Origin: JABWBD01 sp040768665
GTDB lineage: Bacteria; Planctomycetota; Planctomycetia; Pirellulales; Thermoguttaceae
Assembly: GCA_040768665.1 (NCBI GenBank)
Contig: JAXGMN010000046.1
Location: 1 to 64,000 of the forward strand
Length of the DNA: 64,000 nucleotides
Reading direction: 5' to 3'
The position numbers were made by a program, and so were the translations under genes. The notes below the pieces were generated by a model. The model made no database searches. It had not been told where the DNA came from and saw only the letters and a program-made list of their open reading frames with translations. Positions 1 to 7,518 of the stretch are shown piece by piece; positions within the stretch are counted from its first letter, which is position 1, and the number at the start of each line of letters is the position of its first letter.

Positions 1-283
1 ACCGTTTCGCTTTCGGCGATATATCGGGGCGTATATTGGGGTCGAGCATATCCCGCAACGTCTTTTGAGCATCCGCCCGGAGCACCTTATAGGTCTTCGC
101 AAACTGAAATCTATTCGTGCAGTTACAGATAATATTACTCAATTCCAAAAACTCTCCATCAACCGATTCCTCCCATCCGCGAACCAGTTCCTTTTCTTCC
201 TGGCTCAAACCTTCCAGTTCACCGTCGGCTACACGCTTGACCCAATTAAGCCGTACATCCATCAGGAAAACTTCAGGGCTCAT
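1..283 (-). CDS. Hypothetical protein, 3' end cut by window edge
   Basis: An open reading frame starts at an ATG at 281-283 on the minus strand and stays open to base 1, giving at least 94 residues (MSPEVFLMDVRLNWVKRVAD...). An AAGGAG Shine-Dalgarno lies about 8 bases before the start, which supports a real gene. The visible part is acidic to mixed and helical-looking, with 'NIICNCTNRF' in the middle; there is no signal peptide or membrane segment. I do not recognise the family. The plus-strand ORFs in the same place have no comparable ribosome site. Confidence 0.65.
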   Translation of the reverse strand, partial: MSPEVFLMDVRLNWVKRVADGELEGLSQEEKELVRGWEESVDGEFLELSNIICNCTNRFQFAKTYKVLRADAQKTLRDMLDPNIRPDISPKAKR

Positions 284-525
284 CGTTCGGTGCTCCTTCT
301 GCTTTTGAAGGGGGGAAGCCGCGGGGTCAGACCGGGATTAGGGATTAGCGGGAGGAATACCATCGGGACATTCTGGCTTTTCACGTGCAGAAGTAGTAGG
401 ACAGCGCCACTTTAGAAGCTGGGCAGTCTCCGTTGCTGTAAGAGAGAAATGCCATGTGCAATTGATTGGGCAGCCGATGCTACGCTTCGGCTGCCGTCGA
501 AGCCCTCGAGCTGATAGGAGTTCCT

Positions 526-610
526 AACAAAACGGGGACAGGCACCTCGCCGAACCGCATTTTCTTCGGGGCTTGCCAATGTTTCGCTCGGAGCCAGTCC
601 CCCTTTTTGT
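526..610. repeat. Dispersed hairpin repeat, family A (aaacggggac...gtcccc)
   Basis: The sequence begins aacaaaacggggacaggcacct and ends tcggagccagtcccccttttt, so the outer arms are inverted repeats. The same arms occur at 38530-38622 and 47575-47674, in the opposite orientation relative to this copy. Between the arms the sequence differs. It is a non-coding, mobile-looking hairpin (REP/MITE-like). Confidence 0.75.
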
Positions 611-617
611 AGCCGGA

Positions 618-878
618 TCACGGAGCGTTACCTTCGCCACGGGCGCCGGCGGGTTGACCGGCGTGTCCTAGGCCGGCATCTTGGCGCTGGTCGATCACTT
701 GCATTCGAAAATCCTCCGCTTCCCGCGGATCCACCAATCGCGGACTACAAACTTGCGCCGCAGGCTTCCACGGGGCATCCGGAACAAGAACATAAATCTT
801 CGCGTTCTCCGGCAACGGAACATCTGGAGGCAGTCAAACCTGGCCGTTCTCCACAACGGCTTCGAACGATGTTACCAC
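618..878 (-). pseudogene. Broken antitoxin-like small protein
   Basis: Reading minus from a GTG at 878 gives VVTSFEAVVENGQV, a TGA stop at 834-836, and then in the same frame LPPDVPLPENAKIYVLVPDA and about 45 more residues to a stop at 618. The pattern 'VENGQ(I/V).LP..V.LPE...VYV.VP' is that of short antitoxin-type proteins related to the AF2212/DUF104 group, in which the stop position is normally Arg. One CGA-to-TGA change would explain the lesion. No partner toxin is visible next to it. The family assignment is from pattern memory only. Confidence 0.45.
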
Positions 879-1247
879 GCCGGGATTCTCGATCCATCGA
901 CAGCAAGAGTGCGCGACTCGGTCTCGATCCCAGCTACGCCGGCGGCGAGCAGTACAGAAAAACCAGTTGCATAGTGAAGGGCCCGGCGCATGAGAATTGA
1001 AAGGGCCGACCTCGATCACCCCGCGTACCACCGCGCCCTTGGCGCAGACTCCGTCCCCGTGGGTTGTGCACCCTTTCGGGGAAGAATCTGGCCAGCGGAC
1101 AGGCTAGCATCTTCCTTGCTAGCACATCCCTTGCTGGAATGCAATGCCCCACGGCAAGACGAGAGGGCTGGGAAGCTGGAGGAGAGAGCGAACCGGTTGG
1201 AACACGACCTGACTGAAGCAGCATGATCTGCGATCCAATGGACCCGA
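879..1247. other. Intergenic stretch, nothing recognised
   Basis: About 370 bases between the broken antitoxin-like gene and the promoter of the next gene. Overlapping ORFs on both strands have no ribosome site or family pattern. I see no RNA gene, repeat or terminator. Confidence 0.5.
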
Positions 1248-1277
1248 TTGGAGCCCCGTTGGGCGGCATGGTATAAT
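1248..1277 (+). promoter_or_regulatory. Sigma-70-like promoter
   Basis: TTGGAG at 1248-1253, an 18-base spacer, and a perfect TATAAT at 1272-1277. The following ATG is at 1287, so the transcript would have an extremely short leader or be leaderless. Confidence 0.55.
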
Positions 1278-1286
1278 TCCCCAACT

Positions 1287-1556
1287 ATGGAAGACGGGAA
1301 ATCGTCGCCAATTCTCGACCGTCTCCTTTCGCCGCTGGGTGAGTGCCTCGCACCCGAGTCGGCGCGCCGCGTCCTTGCGCTCAAAGCGGACGGCGAGTTG
1401 CAGGGCCGCGTCGACGACTTGGCTGCGCGCCACAGCGAAGGCAAACTCTCGCCGGAGGAACAGGCCGAATATGGCCGGTACGTCTCGTTCAGCACCTTTC
1501 TGGCCATCCTGAAGTCGAAGGCACGCCAACTCCTCGCCGGGACCCAAGGTGAATGA
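1287..1556 (+). CDS. Small hypothetical protein preceding an HNH nuclease relic
   Basis: The protein has 89 residues starting MEDGKSSPILDRLLSPLGEC. It is mostly helical, with 'ARHSEGKLSPEEQAEYGRYV' in the middle. The ATG at 1287 was chosen over the upstream in-frame one at 1248 because the TATAAT box lies between them. Its TGA stop overlaps the ATG of the next ORF (TGATG), so the two were translationally coupled, as expected for a two-gene unit with an HNH endonuclease. Function unknown; it may be a partner of the nuclease. Confidence 0.6.
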   Translation: MEDGKSSPILDRLLSPLGECLAPESARRVLALKADGELQGRVDDLAARHSEGKLSPEEQAEYGRYVSFSTFLAILKSKARQLLAGTQGE

Positions 1557-1922
1557 TGGATCGTGCGCTCCGGAACTTCGTTCGGGAGCGAGCCGGCCGG
1601 CGCTGTGTGAGTACTGCCACCTCCACGAAGACGATGCTGATTTCCTGGCGTTCCATGGGGAACACATCGTCGCCAGGTGAGCACGGCGGGACTGACGATC
1701 CGGAAATCCTCTGCTATGCCTGGTCCGAATGCAACGGGGCAAAAGGTCCTAACCTGGCGGGAATGCTGGGGGAACATCTATCCGCGATTCAACCCCCGAC
1801 GCCAGAAGTGGACGCAGCACTTTTTCTGGGATCACACCAGTGTGGTTGGCAAGACCAAGACCGGTATCGTCACGGTTCAGGTCTTGAACATCAACGACCT
1901 TCGCGACCAGCGACGCGGATAA
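1556..1922 (+). pseudogene. HNH endonuclease relic with several frameshifts
   Basis: The pieces of an HNH nuclease are spread over three frames. MDRALRNFVRERAGRRC is in frame 1. After an apparent extra 'gt' near 1605 come EYCHLHEDDADFLAFHGEHIVAR in another frame, then HGGTDDPEILCYAWSECNGAKGPN in the first frame. After about 1768 follows NIYPRFNPRRQKW...VVGKTKTGIVTVQVLNI. The first CxxC, the HIVAR segment and the second cysteine region are the zinc and His-Me core of HNH enzymes. With at least three lesions it cannot make a functional protein. Its 3' end runs directly into a module of another gene at 1900. Confidence 0.75.
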
Positions 1923-2109
1923 GGCGGTGCTTACGGATGCGGCAGTCGCCCCCCCGGCCTACGGCCAGCCGACCGACCTCGTCCTGGACAACCTGGCCCA
2001 GATCCTCTGGCTCGACAGCTTCGAGAAGATCGAGCGTTGGGACAGCGGCACGGGCAGCAAGGCGGACGACATCGACAATATCGACAGGGTGTTCGCCTGG
2101 TGGGAATAA
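1900..2109 (+). pseudogene. Detached C-terminal module of a surface protein, copy 1
   Basis: Read as FATSDADKAVLTDAAVAPPAYG...WLDSFEKIERWDSGTGSKADD...RVFAWWE and stop. It matches, in DNA and protein, the end of the ORF at 3614-3841. It lacks any start and is joined in a different frame to the end of the HNH relic. The parent family looks like a secreted planctomycete surface protein with repeated beta-rich C-terminal units. Confidence 0.7.
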
Positions 2110-2557
2110 CGTAAGCTGAGGACGAGCGGCCAGGTGCGTGAATGCTTGACTACTCTTGTTGCGGCGCCGGAAGTAGAACTGCCGGGGTGGCCCTGCTCGC
2201 ACCTCAACTCTTCGCATTCGGCTGTGATCGGTGTGCTTGGAGTCGTACGGGCGTTCCATGCGAACCGCGCCGTACCACAACTCCAAGCAGTCGCACATGT
2301 CGCAAGCGACGCAGAGTAGAACGAAAATGAAGATTCTGGGCAATCTGGAGCGATGTCTTGGGTCTATTTTCGGGGCAGTGCTGGCGCACGTAACGGTTCA
2401 CGGGGCGGAAGAGAGAGGGGGTTGCGCAACACATTAATTGGCGCGCTTGGCTGCGAGCGTTGTGCAGCGGTGTTGCTCCCGCGGCGTATTGGTCGGCGGA
2501 CCTGTCGCCGGGAGCAGAAAATGGGCCGGATCCGCAGCCGGTGCCATACCCGGCATG
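2110..2557. other. Non-coding stretch with repeat units
   Basis: No gene with a family pattern. Bases 2192-2235 contain 'ctgctcgcacctcaactcttcgcattcggctgtgatcggtgtgc', which recurs in degenerate form at 3229-3271 and 3277-3319. A family B repeat end lies at 2390-2420. Confidence 0.5.
2390..2420. repeat. Family B repeat end (taacggttcacggggcgg)
   Basis: The motif gtaacggttcacggggcggaagag is the outer arm of the large hairpin at 37934-38059 and recurs at 3957-3985. Here only one arm is evident. Confidence 0.55.
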
Positions 2558-2812
2558 TCACACAGGCTGCGGTATTGCTTCTGCCGCAATCTCCACTCGC
2601 TCCACCTGGTAACCTGCGGCTTTGACATTCCCGATTGCTGAATGAATCGCCTGCTCCAGCGACTCCGCCTTACGATGAAAATCAATTGAAAACACTCCGT
2701 CGCAGGTCCCGGGCGTTCCATCATCGCAGCCGGCCGCGAACAGCTCGTCCGCGATGTCTTCTGTGAGCTCAAGCGGCCCTTTGAGAATCAGCGAGAATTC
2801 GTATTTTGTCAT
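2558..2812 (-). CDS. Antitoxin-like small protein
   Basis: The 84-residue protein starts at the ATG at 2810-2812 (MTKYEFSLILKGPLELTEDI) and contains DELFAAGCDDGTPGTCDGVF, then 'AIGNVKAAGYQVERVEI'. The upstream in-frame extension is arginine- and glycine-rich and unlikely to be translated. It lies 26 bases downstream of a basic 77-residue protein of HicA-like size. The order and sizes fit a type II toxin-antitoxin pair, with this acidic member as antitoxin. This is inferred from size, charge and pairing; no DNA-binding motif is obvious. Confidence 0.55.
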   Translation of the reverse strand: MTKYEFSLILKGPLELTEDIADELFAAGCDDGTPGTCDGVFSIDFHRKAESLEQAIHSAIGNVKAAGYQVERVEIAAEAIPQPV

Positions 2813-2838
2813 CGGTGTTGGCCTTTCCAGTTTGCCAG

Positions 2839-3072
2839 CTACTGCCCATGCCGGCAGCGATCCACGGCCCGCCGCAGGTCCTTCGCGTGGTCTTCCGGGT
2901 CCTTCGGCGTCGAATACACTGCCTTCGCACAACCTTCACGAGTGCGCAGCGGGCAATATAAACGCCCCCAAATGTGAGCACGTGGCCCAGCCTTTTGCAG
3001 AGCCCATCCTCGAGCAAGGGCGTATTCGATAGCCGACCGGATGTGTTTGTTCGGATGGTCCGCCATTGTCAT
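2839..3072 (-). CDS. Putative HicA-like toxin of a TA pair
   Basis: The 77-residue basic protein reads MTMADHPNKHIRSAIEYALARGW then KAGPRAHIWGRLYC and a C-terminal 'DPEDHAKDLRRAVDRCRHG'. The invariant-looking 'H(I)R.AI.YA...GW.....G.HAH.WG.L.C' resembles double-stranded RNA-binding-type mRNA interferases of the HicA class, in which a single His is catalytic. ATGs at 3072 and 3066 are both possible. The gene is directly followed by the antitoxin-like gene. It looks intact, unlike most neighbours. Confidence 0.5.
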   Translation of the reverse strand: MTMADHPNKHIRSAIEYALARGWALQKAGPRAHIWGRLYCPLRTREGCAKAVYSTPKDPEDHAKDLRRAVDRCRHGQ

Positions 3073-3100
3073 TCCGTCGAAATGATCGCATTCTAACCGA

Positions 3101-3841
3101 GTGAATTATACCATTCCCGGCTGCCTGCTGCCACCAAGCGGGCATGTCCCCCGGGTCTGCTCACCTACTGCCGGGGTGCCCGCTGCTTGCGTCATCGGGG
3201 CAAGAAAGGACGGCTTGGACGCCGTGGCCCTGCTTGCGTCACCGCGTTCGGCTGCGACCCGTATGCCGCGTGCCAGCTTGCACCACAACTCGTCGCGTTC
3301 GGCTGTGATCCGTGTGCCTTTGGATACCGCGCACTTCTCCGACCTGGCAGATCCGAATGACAGCCGTACCGGGGTAGACACGTTTACCGGGCGGCCGATC
3401 TTCTCAACGCTGGAAGGTTCCGGATACCGACTCTATGCCCGATTGTTCGACGAGGTGCATGCGGAATCGAAGTATGGGCTGGACACTGCCAACCTGCACG
3501 GCAATGCCAACGGCGCCGAACTCAGCGCTACAGACACGGAAGTGCGGCTCTCGGGCACACACTCCTCGGGCTCCTACGCCAATCACGCCCGATCGTTCCA
3601 CGAGGTGAACACCTTCGGGACCAGCGACGCGGATAAGGCGGTGCTTACGGACACCACGGTCGACCTGGACAGTTACGGGCCGCCGGCCGACGTTGTGCTA
3701 GACGAATTAACCCAGCTCCTTTGGCTCGACAGCTTCGAAAAGATCGAACGTTGGAATAGCAGCACTGGCAGCAAGGCCGACGATATCAACAATATCGACC
3801 GGGTCTTCGCCTGGTGGCGAGTGACGGCGGAAGGGATCTAG
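3101..3841 (+). pseudogene. C-terminal fragment of a repeat-rich surface protein, copy 2
   Basis: From about 3319 the ORF encodes beta-strand repeats of the form 'D(T)A...DL...D...G.DTF.GRPI.S.L.GSGY...A..FDEVHA', repeated twice, followed by the terminal module TSDADKAVLTDTTVDLD...LWLDSFEKIERWNSSTGSKADD. The first 70 residues are compositionally unrelated and start in a repeat unit, so the true N-terminus, with export signal, is missing. The terminal module is shared with 1900-2109. I take it as a relic of a large extracellular protein. Confidence 0.6.
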
Positions 3842-3956
3842 GGCGACGACAAGACCCGGCCTGGCGCGGAAGCGATTGCCGGGCCGGACCTGGAGAACCG
3901 CTTCGCGAACTGCAATACAAAGCATTCGAGCGTGGTGAGCACCCCGAGACAACCGT

Positions 3957-3985
3957 CGTGACCGTTCACGGGGCGGAAGAGAGTC
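3957..3985. repeat. Family B repeat end
   Basis: gtgaccgttcacggggcggaagagag, the same outer arm as 2390-2420 and 37934-38059. It abuts the truncated gene at 3983-4084, suggesting that the repeat was inserted into that gene or marks a deletion end. Confidence 0.55.
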
Positions 3986-4084
3986 GCCGTCCGGATTGTA
4001 CGTCGCCGCCGGCTTGAAGTGGTCGGCGGACTCCGCCAGAAGCATCATTCGCTTGGCAAATTCCTCGTTTGATGTCACCGTCAT
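3983..4084 (-). pseudogene. N-terminal stub of a small protein
   Basis: Starting at the ATG 4082-4084, the frame gives MTVTSNEEFAKRMMLLAESA then DHFKPAATYNPDGD. It then runs into the family B repeat, where sense is lost. The clean, conserved-looking N-terminus ending abruptly at a repeat edge implies truncation. The family is not certain. Confidence 0.45.
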
Positions 4085-4160
4085 ATCATCGCGGCGTACA
4101 CTGGCAGAAACGTGGGCGACCCACGGTAAAGTCGCTCCGGTCAATCAAATCTCTGGGCGG

Positions 4161-4358
4161 TCATTTGGCTGACTTCACTTCCTGGGTGCCTTCGTAGATC
4201 GCCAGCTCTTCGTGCAGTCGCGCGATCATCTTGCGGATGCCGGCCTTGCTGAGTCCTTGACTCGGAACCGGATGCTCTCGCTGCAGACGCGACAACCAGT
4301 CCTCCAAATAGCTCAATTCCTCTTGCGCCGCTTCGTACTCCTGAACGGATGAAATCAT
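4161..4358 (-). CDS. Small antitoxin/regulator-like protein
   Basis: The 65-residue protein starts at ATG 4356-4358 (MISSVQEYEAAQEELSYLED). It is entirely helical, with 'GLSKAGIRKMIARLHEELAIYEG'. The start overlaps the stop of the upstream gene by four bases (ATGA), so the pair is coupled. The layout resembles proteins preceding or following HTH antitoxins, but no HTH is present. Function is a guess. Confidence 0.5.
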   Translation of the reverse strand: MISSVQEYEAAQEELSYLEDWLSRLQREHPVPSQGLSKAGIRKMIARLHEELAIYEGTQEVKSAK

Positions 4359-4627
4359 AGCACAATCTCCACAAGTCCCTTCCGACGCCTGTCGGGCTCT
4401 CGCGTGCGGCTGAAAAACTCGCACCAGCCTTGCCACACCGCTTCGTTCTCGGCGGCAAAGAGCTCTTCGGGCCGTCGCGTTAAGAACATCTGTTCCAATT
4501 CCAGTGCTGCCTCCACGCCCTGCTGGACCTGCTCCGAAAAGTCGGCAGGCAGAAGCATTACTGCGTCAACATCATGCGGCTCCGGCTTGGCTGTGATGAA
4601 ACTGCCGTCAACAAGGCAGTCATCCAA
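4355..4627 (-). pseudogene. C-terminal part of a DUF6932-like (nucleotidyltransferase-fold) protein
   Basis: The frame carries LVDGSFITAKPEPHDVDAVML followed by an acidic helical region and a 'EFFSRTREPDRRRKGLVEIVL' end. The signature 'DGSF(I/V)T.KPEP.D(I/V)D' is the metal-binding GS..D.D core of DUF6932-type nucleotidyltransferase-fold proteins, in which about 60-80 residues normally precede it. Here only a TTG start is available and an in-frame TAA lies 27 bases upstream, so the N-terminal part is missing. It overlaps the next small gene by ATGA. Confidence 0.5.
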
Positions 4628-4749
4628 CGCTCCTTCGGACTGCTGCTGGGCACATTAAGCCACCCCCCAATTGTACCGCAGACTTGCTCCCTGTCAACCA
4701 GTCACCCTGCGCGAGAAGACGCGACCACGCCATCGGCAATGGCGACGGG

Positions 4750-5059
4750 GAGCCGTCTCCGGCGTGATCCTCGAGGAAGGCGTTGACGCGATCCTGCTGG
4801 TCAACGGCGGCGTCGACTCGGTGATGCGCGGCGACGAGGAGAAGCCCGGCTCGATTCTCCAGGACAAGCTTCGCTGCTGGTGGTGAGCGAGCTGGACATC
4901 CCCTACTGGTTCTTCGACGCGGCAGGCGTCCGAAAGCGGAACCTGCTGGCCGAATACCTCGCCGACACGGTGACGTACCAGGACGTGCTCGATCAGTACG
5001 AGCGGGTCTACGGAGTCGTCCGCAAGAAGGTCAGGAAGAACCGGATCATTCCGCTTTAA
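4750..5059 (+). pseudogene. DUF1152-like protein relic, frameshifted
   Basis: The first frame reads SGVILEEGVDAILLVNGGVD, then SVMRGDEEKPGSI and a stop near 4886. A second frame continues with SELDIPYWFFDAAGVRKRNL, then YLADTVTYQDVLDQY and a stop at 5059. 'LVDGG.DS.MRGDE' and 'WFFD...V.RRNL....L.DT.TY.DV' fit DUF1152. The start is absent, and the two halves are in different frames with material missing between them. It is a remnant only. Confidence 0.4.
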
Positions 5060-5137
5060 CCGTTCAGGGAGGAAGAAGAGAACAGAAGCAAAGAAAGCGG
5101 TGACAAGTCACGCGCACTCCAAAGATGAACCGTCCAA

Positions 5138-5983
5138 TTACGGTCTGTGCCGGACTGCGTGACGTGCTTTCGACGCGGACCGGCGGTGTAATAACTCCAA
5201 TGCCCGCAACCGCTTACGCCCTTGGATCCAGAAATCCGCTTGACACCTCGCGCCGCATTGACAACAATGAGACCGGTAAATGGACATGCGAACATATGTC
5301 CCCCCGGGCCGACTCCCGCCGAATTCGCGGCTCGCCGCTCCGGAGCTCTTTGACAAACTGGTATTCGCCCCCGCCACTCCCGGCGACTCTCCTCCGCCGA
5401 ACAGCGGTTGGGAGACCGGGCGATCCTTTGACCGCCGGCTGTGGCTCCCTGGTCGCTTTACCACCCAGAAGCGCGTGGTGCCCAAAGTGCCTCCGTTCTG
5501 AGAAATCGCGACCTTGGGCACCACATCCGAAAGCCGGTTCCACTCAGTCGCCGCCACGCGACGGTGGCGCAAAATCAGATACTCCCATTCGTTGTACAGC
5601 GTCACTTCGGGAAGCCCCACCCGGCCCTGTGCCGGTGGAACTTCCACGAGAAAATCGGCGGGGCCCACCCAGTGCGTGCCGAGATTCCTTGCGGCGCTAC
5701 CGTGGAGGAACACGGCCACGTCGGGACAGCGAAAGTCGTATTCCCAATCCTCCGCCCGATCGCTGAGATTGACGCCGGCGCGGACCTGCCCAAGCCCCGG
5801 CCACCGCACTACGTCTCCCAGGACACACACCAGATCGGCAACAATCTGTTGATGCTCGTCGTTGGCCGGCGGGCCCATGCGATACACCCCCTCCCAGACC
5901 TCGTCGTACCGGTCGGCTCCCGTTGCCTTACGCTGCTGGATCAGCATCTCCTCCAACCGGGAATCGTGGATGATGGCGGTCAT
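5138..5983 (-). CDS. Uma2-family (DUF820) nuclease-fold protein with replaced C-terminus
   Basis: Starting at ATG 5981-5983, the protein reads MTAIIHDSRLEEMLIQQRKA and then YDEVWEGVYRMGPPANDEHQ, with 'CPDVAVFL' and 'GPADFLVEV'. These are the hallmarks of Uma2 proteins, which have a PD-(D/E)xK-like fold whose acidic residues lie in 'PDV.V' and 'LVEV'. Beyond residue ~120 the family sequence ends: the remaining 160 residues are encoded by two dispersed repeats (5467-5527 and 5186-5330). The last third of the nuclease fold, with its final helices, is therefore missing, and activity is doubtful. A 57-residue in-frame upstream extension to 6154 runs back into the maturase gene and is not counted. 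Confidence 0.6.
   Translation of the reverse strand: MTAIIHDSRLEEMLIQQRKATGADRYDEVWEGVYRMGPPANDEHQQIVADLVCVLGDVVRWPGLGQVRAGVNLSDRAEDWEYDFRCPDVAVFLHGSAARNLGTHWVGPADFLVEVPPAQGRVGLPEVTLYNEWEYLILRHRRVAATEWNRLSDVVPKVAISQNGGTLGTTRFWVVKRPGSHSRRSKDRPVSQPLFGGGESPGVAGANTSLSKSSGAASREFGGSRPGGTYVRMSIYRSHCCQCGARCQADFWIQGRKRLRALELLHRRSASKARHAVRHRP
5186..5330. repeat. Dispersed repeat family C, copy 1
   Basis: Contains 'ataactccaatgcccgcaaccgcttac', a 'gcgccgcattgacaacaatga' segment and 'ggtaaatggacatgcgaacatatgtccccc'. The same order occurs at 57748-57880. On the minus strand both copies can encode MFAC(P/S)FT..IV..A.......V SGCG.WSY, but with no sign of a gene. Confidence 0.55.
5467..5527. repeat. Hairpin repeat family D (gtggtgcccaa), copy 1
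   Basis: gcgtggtgcccaaagtgcctc...tgagaaatcgcgaccttgggcaccac has inverted ends (gtggtgcccaa/ttgggcaccac). A second copy with the same arms and centre is at 58572-58631. Confidence 0.65.
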
Positions 5984-6041
5984 GAATCCGGTTTCCTGCT
6001 TGTCGCGCGAGCGGGTGAAAGGCTGGTATCCGCGGCACCAA

Positions 6042-7352
6042 CTATCCTCGCAGGCAGCAATTCTTGAATTTGCGTCCCGAACCGCACGGGCACGGGGCAT
6101 TGCGAGGCACCGCGGCCGAGTTTGAGCCGTGCCTCGCTTGCCACGTTTCCGCACGCAACCGCCGCATGACGGCGTCGGCCGTGCCGCCGGCCTTCAGCTC
6201 CGCGGCCATCGCCTGCATGGTCGGCTCGACATGAGCGAAAAACATCTTGAAGCCTTCGCAAAGAAAGTTCAACCGAGGCTGGCCGTCGGCCGTGGAAAGC
6301 AATCGGTCTTTCGGACAACCGCCGTGGCAGGCGAAACCCCAGCGGCAGCGGCGACATGCGTCGGGGAGAGTCTCCGACTTGAGCCGGCCAAACTCTTCCT
6401 GGCGCGTCGAACCGGCCAATTCGCCGATCGGCCGGTCGTGGATATTGCCCAACAGGCACTCCGGTTCCACGAAATGGTCGCAGCAGTACAGGTCGCCGTT
6501 GTGCTCTAAGGCTACGGCCCTGCCGCACCGCTCTTGATAGATGCAGAGGCCGGCCCCTCTGCCCGTCCATGCCGCCAGAAATTCGTCGAAATCGCGGACA
6601 AATACGCTGCCGACGTCGTTGCGGACCCAGTCATCGAACACCTCGATCAAGAAACGCCCGAACTGGCTCGGCAAGACGCTCCACGGGCTGACCGGGTCTT
6701 CGGGCCGATGCGGCCTCGCATCGGCCGCGGTGACGTCGCTTCGCGGGTGAACGATCGGGATGAACTGGACGAACGTCGCACCCTGGTCGCGGAGGAAATG
6801 ATAGACTCGCAGCGGATGATCGCCGTTGCGGCGGTGGATACAGGCGAGAATGTTGAAGTCGACGCCGTGCCTCCGCAATCGGTGCATCGTGTCGATCACG
6901 CGGTCGGCAGTCGGCCCGCCGGTGCGGTCGCGGCGGTACACGTCGTGCAAATCGGGCGGGCCGTCGAGCGACAGGCCGACGAGAAAGCGATTCTCGCGAA
7001 GGAACTCGCACCAGGCGTCGTCCAACAGAAGGCCGTTGGTCTGGAGCGAGTTCTGGTATGGTCTGCCGGAGGGCAGGTACTTTCGCTCAAGCTCGACGAA
7101 CTGCCGGAAGAAATCGAGCCCCATGAGGGTCGGCTCGCCGCCCTGGAAGGCGAAGTCGATCGGCGCGCCGGAGTCGGGCTGCGCGTCGATGTATTGGCGC
7201 AGGTAGGCTTCCAGCGTCTCGACGGACATTCGCCATTGCCGCTCATCCGGATAAAGCTGTTCCTTCTCAAGATAGAAACAATAGCGGCAGCGAAGATTGC
7301 AGATCGGGCCGATCGGCTTGACGATCACGTGCAATGGCGTTTGTCGCTGCAT
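6042..7352 (-). CDS. Anaerobic sulfatase-maturating radical SAM enzyme with SEC-C tail
   Basis: The enzyme oxidises the active-site Cys or Ser of sulfatases to formylglycine. The radical SAM motif CNLRCRYC (Cys18, 22, 25 from the chosen ATG) binds the first 4Fe-4S cluster; QGGEPTLMG follows. SPASM-type cysteines occur in 'CGRAVALEHNGDLYCCDHF' and 'CRRCRWGFACHGGCPKDR'. The last ~20 residues are a SEC-C zinc motif, APCPCGSGRKFKNCC. ATG 7352 was chosen because 'PLHVIVKPIGPICNLRC' is the usual N-terminus; a TTG at 7412 would add 20 unrelated residues. The nearby sulfatase gene has the Cys-type motif, so this enzyme is the probable maturase. It is separated from the operon upstream by a tandem repeat. 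Confidence 0.92.
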   Translation of the reverse strand: MQRQTPLHVIVKPIGPICNLRCRYCFYLEKEQLYPDERQWRMSVETLEAYLRQYIDAQPDSGAPIDFAFQGGEPTLMGLDFFRQFVELERKYLPSGRPYQNSLQTNGLLLDDAWCEFLRENRFLVGLSLDGPPDLHDVYRRDRTGGPTADRVIDTMHRLRRHGVDFNILACIHRRNGDHPLRVYHFLRDQGATFVQFIPIVHPRSDVTAADARPHRPEDPVSPWSVLPSQFGRFLIEVFDDWVRNDVGSVFVRDFDEFLAAWTGRGAGLCIYQERCGRAVALEHNGDLYCCDHFVEPECLLGNIHDRPIGELAGSTRQEEFGRLKSETLPDACRRCRWGFACHGGCPKDRLLSTADGQPRLNFLCEGFKMFFAHVEPTMQAMAAELKAGGTADAVMRRLRAETWQARHGSNSAAVPRNAPCPCGSGRKFKNCCLRG

Positions 7353-7407
7353 GAGCTTGGGTAGAGGAAACGGCGATCGGTGTGCACAACAGCGAAGCTC
7401 GGAGCCG

Positions 7408-7518
7408 ATCAACCTGATTCACCTGCCGGACGAGCCGGCAGGGGTCTGGGGGTTTAGGGCTCTCGGGCTAGCTGTTGAACCTGATTCACCTGCCGGGCGA
7501 GCCGGCAGGGGTCTGGAG
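7408..7518. repeat. Two tandem copies of a 42-base unit with a GC hairpin
   Basis: 'aacctgattcacctgccgg.cgagccggcaggggtctgg' occurs at about 7408-7449 and 7475-7518. Each copy holds a perfect stem cctgccgg/ccggcagg. The second copy is the 3' end of the preceding gene (stop at 7486-7488), the first lies in the spacer, so the gene end has been duplicated. The stems could act as attenuator or terminator on the minus strand, but there is no T-run. Confidence 0.6.

Noticed and set aside
65..415. Plus-strand ORF of 116 residues at the left edge
   Set aside because: The minus strand carries an edge-truncated ORF with a good ribosome site and more protein-like sequence; the plus ORF is its shadow.
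5138..5766. Plus-strand 213-residue ORF over the Uma2 gene
   Set aside because: Arg/Pro-rich shadow of a repeat region with no family pattern.
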